The position numbers and the translations under genes are program-made. From Trueperella bialowiezensis (GTDB lineage: Bacteria; Actinomycetota; Actinomycetes; Actinomycetales; Actinomycetaceae), in assembly GCF_900637955.1 (NCBI RefSeq), contig NZ_LR134476.1:558001-622000 (forward strand): a DNA stretch of 64,000 nt, read 5' to 3'. Below are positions 57,895 to 64,000 of the stretch, piece after piece. Below the pieces are notes generated by a model. That model was not told where the DNA came from. It saw only the letters and a list, made by a program, of their open reading frames with translations, and ran no database searches. Every line of letters starts with the position of its first letter. Positions within the stretch are counted from its first letter, which is position 1.

Positions 57895-58599
57895 TCATCG
57901 TGGGTTGGGAGTGGCTGCGAGCGCGAAGCTAGCGATCACGCGCCCTCCTGCAGATTTCACCGCTCGCGAAGCCCCGGCGAGTGTGGCACCGGTGGTGACG
58001 ACGTCGTCGACGATGACGACGTCGCGTCCGCGTAACTGCGCTCCGTGAACGACGGCCACGTTTCGTGTTTTGTGCCCGCGCGCCTCTAGTCCTCGCACAC
58101 GCCCGGTCCGGCCGCGGCGGAGCACGTTCACGTAGTTTGCTCCCGTGTGATCCGCGAGCGCTTGGGCAATCACGCCCGCGACGAAGCGACCTTGCCGGGT
58201 TCGTTTTCCCGACGACGGAGCCGCGACGATCGTAGCGGGTCCGCGTTGGGCAGGAATCTGCGGTACGCCGGTTCTTCCAATCACGTCCGAAAAGGCGCGG
58301 TCAAGCCGCTGGTCGGCGACGTTTTTCCAGCGAACGATAGCCTGGGCTACGGCGCCCGCGTAGTCAGCTAGCGCGAAAACCGGGAAGGGCGAGATGTCCG
58401 GTCCTCCTTCGGGGTCGACGTGGCTGAGATAGGGCAGTTGCTCATCCACCCGGTACCACGTGGTTGAAAACAGTGCAGCGCATTGCGCGCAGAGGTCTTC
58501 ATCCCACTGTCCGCATCCCGCACATGATCGTGGGAAGACAATATCCAGCGCGTCATTCCATACGTCGCGCAGCCGCGTGAGCCATTCCGTTGTCTCCAT
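57895..58599 (-). CDS. ComF-family phosphoribosyltransferase-like protein
   Basis: ComF/GntX-like protein related to natural-competence DNA uptake factors in other phyla. The N-terminal zinc finger CAGCGQWDEDLCAQC (about 26-40) and a C-terminal phosphoribosyltransferase domain with the PRPP loop DVVIVDDVVTTGATL are intact. About 234 residues from METTEWLTRLRDVWND; a GTG twelve codons upstream is also possible. Neither start has a good ribosome site. Downstream of the MtrAB-LpqB genes, as in many Actinobacteria. Confidence 0.9.
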   Translation of the reverse strand: METTEWLTRLRDVWNDALDIVFPRSCAGCGQWDEDLCAQCAALFSTTWYRVDEQLPYLSHVDPEGGPDISPFPVFALADYAGAVAQAIVRWKNVADQRLDRAFSDVIGRTGVPQIPAQRGPATIVAAPSSGKRTRQGRFVAGVIAQALADHTGANYVNVLRRGRTGRVRGLEARGHKTRNVAVVHGAQLRGRDVVIVDDVVTTGATLAGASRAVKSAGGRVIASFALAATPNPR

Positions 58600-58673
58600 G
58601 GGATAACCGTGGCATGACCCGCACTCTTCCCGCACGGCGATCCGGCGAGCTGTGGATAGGGGTCACGTCTACC

Positions 58674-58760
58674 GCATTCCGGGGGTACATGTTTCGTTCC
58701 CGGGGTACCGAATCCGGCGAATTGTCTACCCCGGCAAGCAAACGTGTACCCCGGGAATGC
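58674..58760. repeat. Imperfect inverted repeat with 36-nt arms
   Basis: Left arm 58674-58709 (GCATTCCGGGGGTACATGTT then TCGTTCCCGGGGTACC) matches the complement of the right arm (58724-58760) at 29 of 36 positions, with a 14-nt centre. It lies in the gap between lpqB and comF, in non-coding DNA. It could end lpqB transcription, or be a copy of a dispersed palindromic element. Confidence 0.75.
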
Positions 58761-58780
58761 AAGAAGCTATGCAGGCTCGC

Positions 58781-60466
58781 TCAGCCGGGATAGGCCGGCG
58801 CCGTCACGTCTTCGGCAATGACTCGCCAGCCTGCGCCGTCGTAGGAGAGCAGGTCGTTGTTGGCGTTTTGGATGACGACGGAGTCGGTGCCTCTACCCGC
58901 TGCGATCGCCACCACGTTATCTGCGCTTGCCAGCGGAGCGCCGGGCACTCCCAGCCCCACGGTGACGACCCCGCTCGTGCTCGTCCCCTGATTACGCGCG
59001 AGCGCTGCCACGCGAACCTCTGACGTCCATGCAACATCTGCCACATCGTATTGGGATTGGCCAAACCGCAATGGTTCACCGATCTCGATCGGAACCCCTG
59101 CGGTGTCGCGGGCGATCGCCGCGGCAATCATCTGAGCTTGGCCGTCACGTTCGGCCACAACCACCATCCGGGCACCTTCCCGTGATACGGCGATGTCACG
59201 GACCGTTAAGCCTTGCAACCAGGACACGTCGAACACCACGTGTTGCCCGCTGTCACGGTGGAAAGCTTGCATCTTCGCGTTAGCTTCACGCTCGGTCGTC
59301 CACACCCAGCCGTGCCGATCAACAGAGGGCGCCACTAAGTTGGTACCTTGAATCATCGGGCTCGCGCCGTCGCCGCTAAGGCTCACGTTGTAAATCGTCT
59401 GGCCGCCGTTACCAAGGCCGGCTGCCCAGGACGCCGGATCGGAATACGACGGCGCAATGGCCGTGAGCGCTAGGCCTTCTGGAGCGGAGATCTGCGTGAC
59501 TGTTCCACTGCTGACCGTGGCGGGTAGTCCGTTGGACAACCCGGTCAGCGTGTACGACGAATAGGGGTATGAACTCAGATCACGCTTTTCTGGGATATCA
59601 AGTTCTGCCCCCTGCGACGTTAACTTCACAGACTGCACTCCGGAAACGTTCATCAACGTTTTGGATACTTGCGCTTCCATAGCGATGCGATCAGCTTCTG
59701 GGAGCGTTGCTACATCGGCTGAAAAATCGACATGGGCAACCCCGTCGGTGATGGTCACGCCTCGGGTGGTGAGCGAGGCTTCTGCGGGAAGTGCGCTGTG
59801 CGCGCCAGTGGCCAACCACTGCGAGGGGCCTCCTATCAGACCTTCTACCGCGGAAACAGCTTGGCTCGAATTCAAATACCAGCGTGCTTCGGGAACGAGT
59901 GCGGCGCGATCCGGTGTCAAAAAGTACAGGATCGTTTCGGCGTACAGGGATTGGAAAATCGAGGAGGGAATCATGATGCCATCGTCAAGCGTGGCTATTC
60001 GCCACTGGCCTTCCGCGTTCTTGACGAGGGAGAACTCCGCGTTGAGGATCGCATCCGGGGTGGCGCTCGTGTAGCGGCCGCGGTCGTCGAGTGTGCCAGC
60101 TGCGGCCGCGCTTACTCGGATTGCACCGTTGCGGGTTTGCGATACTGCCGGGTTTTGGGTGTCTTGGTAGATGCGTAACTCCGTGGCCGGATTCCACCGT
60201 GCTGCAGCCTCGGGTGTGAGGAATTGGCGGGCGACCGAAAAGTCTCCGGCCACACTTGCACCGGAGGCTCGTAGGAAGTCCGTCACAAGATTTTCGGGAG
60301 ATGAATCCTGTGCCGGGCCTTGCGGGTCGATGATCACGCCGGCGTTTGGGCTATCTGGACGTGACACACGCTGTGGTTCTCCTGACACCGGTAGCCCTGC
60401 ACATCCGGCAAGAGCGATCACCAGCGCGACCAGAGTGCAGATCCACCGTGTTTTGCGTGACGTCAT
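58781..60466 (-). CDS. lpqB: Lipoprotein LpqB, MtrAB accessory
   Basis: Extracytoplasmic lipoprotein that binds the MtrB sensor domain in Mycobacterium and affects cell-wall homeostasis. Signal peptide and lipobox IALAGC near the N-terminus; a GerMN-type domain (about 200-320: LVPEARWYLNSSQAVSAVEGLIGGPSQWL, GVTITDGVAHVDFSADVATLPEADR); and a C-terminal beta-propeller-like part. About 561 residues. The ATG overlaps the mtrB stop (TGATG; a GTG one codon earlier is the alternative). Confidence 0.95.
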   Translation of the reverse strand: MTSRKTRWICTLVALVIALAGCAGLPVSGEPQRVSRPDSPNAGVIIDPQGPAQDSSPENLVTDFLRASGASVAGDFSVARQFLTPEAAARWNPATELRIYQDTQNPAVSQTRNGAIRVSAAAAGTLDDRGRYTSATPDAILNAEFSLVKNAEGQWRIATLDDGIMIPSSIFQSLYAETILYFLTPDRAALVPEARWYLNSSQAVSAVEGLIGGPSQWLATGAHSALPAEASLTTRGVTITDGVAHVDFSADVATLPEADRIAMEAQVSKTLMNVSGVQSVKLTSQGAELDIPEKRDLSSYPYSSYTLTGLSNGLPATVSSGTVTQISAPEGLALTAIAPSYSDPASWAAGLGNGGQTIYNVSLSGDGASPMIQGTNLVAPSVDRHGWVWTTEREANAKMQAFHRDSGQHVVFDVSWLQGLTVRDIAVSREGARMVVVAERDGQAQMIAAAIARDTAGVPIEIGEPLRFGQSQYDVADVAWTSEVRVAALARNQGTSTSGVVTVGLGVPGAPLASADNVVAIAAGRGTDSVVIQNANNDLLSYDGAGWRVIAEDVTAPAYPG

Positions 60467-62136
60467 CACAGCGCACCTCCGCTCACCTGGTCTTCTTCGG
60501 GTACAGGCTCGCTTTCCGGTGCGGGTTCATCTTCTGCAAGTGGCTCGCAGGCAGCGGGAGGCGTGAGCGGTATTGGCGGCACGAAAGAGCTGTGTGGAAC
60601 TTTCGGCAGCGTGAGCAGGAAGGTTGCTCCCACACCCAGTTCACCTGCCACTTCGAGCGTTCCCCCGTGGATTTGGGCGTCTTCACGTGCGATTGTCAGC
60701 CCCAGGCCCGTGCCTCCCGACTTTCGTACGCGCGAGGCGTCCGCTCGCCAGAACCGTTCAAAAACGTGTTCGATCTGGTCTGATGAGATTCCGATTCCGT
60801 GGTCTTGGACCATGACGGCGACAGCGGTGTCGTTAGCTTGCACGACGACGTCGACTGGCTTTTCTTCCGCGTGTTCAAGCGCGTTGACAAGCAGGTTTCG
60901 TACGAGGCGCCGGATCCTGCGTGGCTCCACCTCTGCTTGCGTGTCCCCGTGGATAGTAAAACTCACTTGCACCGAGTTCGATTGGGCGAGCGGTTCGGCG
61001 GCCTCGATCACTTCAGCCACGAGATCGCCTACATCCGCTGATTCGGTGGCCAAGGTCATGCCGCCGGCGTCATATCGGGATATCTCTAACAAGTCCGCTA
61101 GCGTGGCATCCAGGTTGAGCAGCTGACTGTACTGCAGCTCAACGGCACGTTTCAGGTTGGCAGGCAGTTCCTCGCGTTTGTCGTAGATGAGCTGGCCGGC
61201 CATACGCACGGTCGTCACCGGGGAGCGTAGCTCGTGCGAGACCGCCGAGACGAACTCGGTTTGCACCTTCGATAGCCGCTCCATTTGAGTGAACTGTGTT
61301 TCTAAGGATTCCGCCATCTGATTGAACGATTCTGCCAACTGGGCGATCTCATCTGATCCTTTGACTTCCATGCGCGTGTGGAATTCGCCGTCGGCAAGCT
61401 GGCGCGCATTTTCTGACGCTTCGCGCACTGGGGAGAGCACCCAGCGCATCACTGCCCACGTCACCACGCCCAGCAGGAAGAGCAGCACGGCAACAGAAAT
61501 CCACATCACCCGGGTGGTGCTTGATATGAGCTCTTCTTGGTTGGCCATCGAATAAGCCGCGTAGATTTCGTACAGACCAGCACCGGGGATGTCGATCGTG
61601 GTGCCAATAATGATGCCGGGCTGAATCGAATCGCCATCGGGAATACCTACTGATTGCCAGCCGATCTCGGAACTTTCAAGCACAAGCTCGCGTAACTCTG
61701 GGGTGATGAGCGACCGCACACGTGTTGCTGACGCGGTGGCCGGTTCGAAAATCTGGGTTGCCATCGCTGGCTGATCGGGAGCGCGCAATAGCACGGCACC
61801 CAACACTCCGCGCGTCGGATCGTACATGGAAGCTACGAGCGTGTTGGCTACTTCTTGGGTGCGCCCAGCGGATGGCGCAGAAGCACCAAAGCGATCTTGT
61901 GCGAGCTGGACGTCTGTTGAAAACTGTTCGACATCGGCGTCGACTGCGGCGTCAAAAACAGATGCACGCACTTGTGCGGTGATCGCGAATCCCATGATGA
62001 CGATTCCCATCACACCGGCCGCAACGATGCTGACGATCACCCGCAGTGATAGGGACGAATACCACCGTTCTCGCAGCCCACCGATACGGCGAGTAAGTGA
62101 ACGGAACCTCCCGCCAGCCGGCGCTGGCAAGTTCAC
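60466..62136 (-). CDS. mtrB: Sensor histidine kinase MtrB
   Basis: Membrane kinase of the MtrAB system that couples cell-wall synthesis and osmotic state to gene expression. TM1 at about 30-52, an extracellular sensor, TM2 at about 210-230, HAMP (about 230-285: LSPVREASENARQLADGEFHTRM), HisKA with the phosphorylated His about 302 in SAVSHELRSPVTT, and HATPase_c with NLLVNALEHAEE, DHGIGIS and GGTGLGLTIARE. A Pro/Glu-rich tail ends the protein. 556 residues. It starts 4 nt inside the mtrA stop. Confidence 0.96.
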   Translation of the reverse strand: MNLPAPAGGRFRSLTRRIGGLRERWYSSLSLRVIVSIVAAGVMGIVIMGFAITAQVRASVFDAAVDADVEQFSTDVQLAQDRFGASAPSAGRTQEVANTLVASMYDPTRGVLGAVLLRAPDQPAMATQIFEPATASATRVRSLITPELRELVLESSEIGWQSVGIPDGDSIQPGIIIGTTIDIPGAGLYEIYAAYSMANQEELISSTTRVMWISVAVLLFLLGVVTWAVMRWVLSPVREASENARQLADGEFHTRMEVKGSDEIAQLAESFNQMAESLETQFTQMERLSKVQTEFVSAVSHELRSPVTTVRMAGQLIYDKREELPANLKRAVELQYSQLLNLDATLADLLEISRYDAGGMTLATESADVGDLVAEVIEAAEPLAQSNSVQVSFTIHGDTQAEVEPRRIRRLVRNLLVNALEHAEEKPVDVVVQANDTAVAVMVQDHGIGISSDQIEHVFERFWRADASRVRKSGGTGLGLTIAREDAQIHGGTLEVAGELGVGATFLLTLPKVPHSSFVPPIPLTPPAACEPLAEDEPAPESEPVPEEDQVSGGAL

Positions 62137-62807
62137 TGCTCTGTAGATCCTGCTCGGTACCCAACCCCGCGCACGGTCAACACGACCTCGGGGTTTTCCG
62201 GATCCTTTTCCACCTTGGCGCGCAGGCGCTGAATGTGGACGTTGACTAGGCGCGTGTCAGATGAATGCCGGTATCCCCACACCTGTTCAAGCAGCTCCTC
62301 ACGTGTGAACACCTGGTAGGGCTTGCTCGCGAGCACCTTGAGCAGATCAAATTCCAGCGGGGTCAAATGTAAAACTTCATCGCCGCGGCGAACCTCGTGA
62401 GCCTTCGGATCGATGACGAGATCGGCGATCTTCAGCGTGTCTGACTCAGGTTCTTGGCGGCGCAGGCGCGCCTTAATGCGCGCTAACAGCACGGAGTTTT
62501 CGAAAGGTTTGGTCACGTAATCGTCCGCGCCAGCTTCCAGCCCCGCGATCACGTCAACCGAGTCAGTTTTCGCGCTCATCATAATGATCGGCACGTCAGA
62601 TTCTTCACGCAGGGCACGAGCCACCGACACGCCGTCCATGCCGGGCAACATGACATCCAAGAGCACAAGATCAGGGCGCTGTGCTCGATACAGCGGTAGG
62701 ACGGCGTCGCCATGCGCACACGCAGATACTTCGTAGCCGTCGGTTTCCAACAGGATCGCAACCATTTCGGTGATCGCCGGGTCGTCGTCTACGACAAGAA
62801 TGTGCAT
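62133..62807 (-). CDS. mtrA: DNA-binding response regulator MtrA
   Basis: OmpR-family regulator, partner of MtrB; essential in several Actinobacteria. The start is the ATG giving MHILVVDDDPAITEMV, preceded by GGTAGGGG. The receiver domain has D7-D9, the phosphoryl Asp at D51 (LVLLDVMLPGMDG) and the Lys in MMSAKTDS; the C-terminal winged helix runs about 135-222 (LTPLEFDLLKVLASKPYQVFTREELLEQVWGYRHSSDTRLVNVHIQRLRAKVE). 224 residues. The frame stays open far upstream, but that part is non-coding and overlaps the divergent gene. Confidence 0.97.
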   Translation of the reverse strand: MHILVVDDDPAITEMVAILLETDGYEVSACAHGDAVLPLYRAQRPDLVLLDVMLPGMDGVSVARALREESDVPIIMMSAKTDSVDVIAGLEAGADDYVTKPFENSVLLARIKARLRRQEPESDTLKIADLVIDPKAHEVRRGDEVLHLTPLEFDLLKVLASKPYQVFTREELLEQVWGYRHSSDTRLVNVHIQRLRAKVEKDPENPEVVLTVRGVGYRAGSTEQ

Positions 62808-62840
62808 GTTAGCCCCTACCTCGCGCTGCCAAACATCGCC

Positions 62841-62849
62841 ATTATACCA
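62841..62849 (-). promoter_or_regulatory. Extended -10 promoter of mtrAB-lpqB
   Basis: TGGTATAAT, a perfect -10 hexamer with the TG extension, 34 nt upstream of mtrA. There is no good -35, which the extension can compensate. Confidence 0.6.
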
Positions 62850-62943
62850 GTTAAAGATCTCATTCTTGCGAATGATAGACGGCGGGGATTTACGATTACT
62901 ATTCGGGTAAATTAACACTAGAACGACGACGAAAGGTATCCGC

Positions 62944-64000
62944 ATGTCAGCCTGGGCTAACGATCCTGATTCCGTGAAGGTCAATCCGCATACATTCGTC
63001 AGCGGCTGGCGCACAGTCATCCCGATGCGCCCGCTGTCAGTCGGCGAAACTCTCGATGCTGCGCTGCGGCTCGTGCGTTTCAATCCGGCGCCGTTTATCG
63101 TCTTCCCGATCATCGTCAACGTGCTGGCTAGCGCCATCGAGGTTCTCGCTATGGCGCTGTTCCTGAACGGCCCCGTCGATCTGGTGGTGGTGACCGACCC
63201 GACCCGCAGCGCTATCAACGCCTCGCTTAACGGTACGCTTGGTTTGCTTATCATCCTGGGGCTTATTGGAGGGATTTCCTACCTCATCGTCCTGATCGCT
63301 GGCGTCCGGGTCACGATAGCGTCAGTTCAGGGGAAAAAGCTGACGATTGGTGAGACGTTCCGTATGGCCACCAATCAGATCGGGCGGATTTTCCTGCGCC
63401 TGATCGGGCTAGTCGTTATCACGTTCCTGTTGACGAGTGGGCTCGTCCTTGGTTTCGCGCTCATCGGCTACCTGCTTCTTAGTGGCGAATCGGGCAGCGT
63501 GATGCGGCTCTTGCTGTTTTTGGCGATCGTGTTCGTGACCCTTTTCGTGTTCATGTACCGCCTCATGTGTACCGTGCCGGCGATGATCGCCGAGGATATT
63601 GGGCCAGGCGCTGCGCTTGTACGCTCGTGGAAGCTGACGAAGGGCCAGCTGGGATATTTCATCTTGCTCTACTTGGCGCTCGGCGCGATCGTTTTCTTTT
63701 TCAGCGTTGCGATGGCGATAATCCTCGGGCTGGTGACGGGTATGGGCCTGAACTCGGGAGGTTCCATGCCGTCAACGATTGTGTCGTCGCTGGTCACGTC
63801 GCTCGCGGCGTCGGTGATCATTACCCCGGTTTTGACGGCGACCACGAACCTCGTCTACGTCAACATGCGGATGAAGCGCGAAAACTTCCATCAGCGCCCT
63901 GAGTTCCACGTCCCAACAGATATCGGCGCGAATGCTGAGCACAGCCCCGGCAGCGCTTCCACCGCGCCAGCCGCGCAGCAGGCGCCGAGCTCTCAGGCGC
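62944..64000 (+). CDS. Multi-pass membrane protein, glycerophosphodiesterase-membrane-domain-like (3' end cut)
   Basis: The frame runs open from MSAWANDPDSVKVNPH to the window edge without a stop (about 352 codons so far). AAAGG lies 7 nt before the ATG. Six or so hydrophobic segments, such as FIVFPIIVNVLASAIEVLAMALFL, LLIILGLIGGISYLIVLIAGVRV and FFFSVAMAIILGLV, fill residues about 50-305. A Pro/Ala/Gln-rich cytoplasmic tail begins about residue 325. Sequence such as RPLSVGETLDAALRLVRFNPAPFI and IAEDIGPGAALVRSWKLTKG recalls membrane domains of the glycerophosphoryl diester phosphodiesterase family. Divergent from mtrA, with a transglutaminase or other wall gene likely downstream (inference). 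Confidence 0.85.
   Translation, partial: MSAWANDPDSVKVNPHTFVSGWRTVIPMRPLSVGETLDAALRLVRFNPAPFIVFPIIVNVLASAIEVLAMALFLNGPVDLVVVTDPTRSAINASLNGTLGLLIILGLIGGISYLIVLIAGVRVTIASVQGKKLTIGETFRMATNQIGRIFLRLIGLVVITFLLTSGLVLGFALIGYLLLSGESGSVMRLLLFLAIVFVTLFVFMYRLMCTVPAMIAEDIGPGAALVRSWKLTKGQLGYFILLYLALGAIVFFFSVAMAIILGLVTGMGLNSGGSMPSTIVSSLVTSLAASVIITPVLTATTNLVYVNMRMKRENFHQRPEFHVPTDIGANAEHSPGSASTAPAAQQAPSSQA

Noticed and set aside
62808-63254. Longer MtrA reading frame with 149 extra N-terminal residues
   Set aside because: It would overlap the divergent membrane-protein gene, and the receiver domain begins exactly at the ATG at 62807 with a good ribosome site.

Overview
The window reads as the ribosomal-protein and RNA-polymerase heartland of a high-GC Gram-positive bacterium (Actinomycetota, most likely Actinomycetaceae of the Trueperella/Arcanobacterium/Actinomyces kind). 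The signs are the gene order (rplJL-rpoBC, rpsLG-fusA-tuf, S10-spc-alpha clusters, secE-nusG-rplKA beside tRNA-Trp), an MtrAB-LpqB module, a long-form HPF, an adrenodoxin-type FprA, leaderless promoters and a zinc-type S14. Genus is inferred from protein similarity by eye and is not proven.

Layout. 1-590: end of an amino-acid ABC transporter ATPase, converging on the ribosomal block. 667-20142 (all minus strand): rpsJ-rplCDWB-rpsS-rplV-rpsC-rplP-rpmC-rpsQ-rplNXE-rpsZ-rpsH-rplFR-rpsE-rpmD-rplO, then secY-adk-map, a 3.5-kb gene for a wall-anchored CAP/coiled-coil surface protein, and infA-rpmJ-rpsMK-rpoA-rplQ. 20.5-27.0 kb (minus): a complete ABC importer with a phosphodiesterase, a GntR/UTRA regulator and a HAD phosphatase, probably a phosphorylated-compound scavenging locus. 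27.1-29.1 kb (plus): an ABC-2 exporter with an XRE regulator and a palindromic operator; its permease has a frameshift. 29.3-33.6 kb (minus): rpsL-rpsG-fusA-tuf. 33.9-34.7 kb: a Panacea (DUF4065) antitoxin-like gene with a 67-residue partner resembling the C-terminal half of a GNAT acetyltransferase. 34.9-35.9 kb (plus): two overlapping genes for unknown exported proteins. 36-44.9 kb (minus): rplJ-rplL-rpoB-rpoC. 45.1-48.5 kb: a small membrane protein, rplK-rplA, nusG, secE and tRNA-Trp. 48.7-54.9 kb: aspartate aminotransferase, a phosphotransferase-fold protein, adenosine deaminase, MurB, a FemX-like transferase and rpmG. 55.0-55.4 kb: tRNA-Met, tRNA-Thr, tRNA-Tyr. 55.5-62.8 kb (minus): FprA, HPF, ComF, LpqB, MtrB, MtrA. 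The window ends inside a plus-strand membrane protein gene.

Most of the window is housekeeping. The parts worth a second look are: the surface-protein gene placed between map and infA, whose signal peptide is split by a seven-A tract one base out of frame; a second one-base homopolymer frameshift in the ABC-2 permease; the Panacea pair with a truncated partner; a dispersed repeat of about 34 bp in two clusters 16 kb apart; a 36-nt-arm inverted repeat between lpqB and comF; and several palindromes at promoters. No rRNA, insertion sequence, prophage or CRISPR array was seen.
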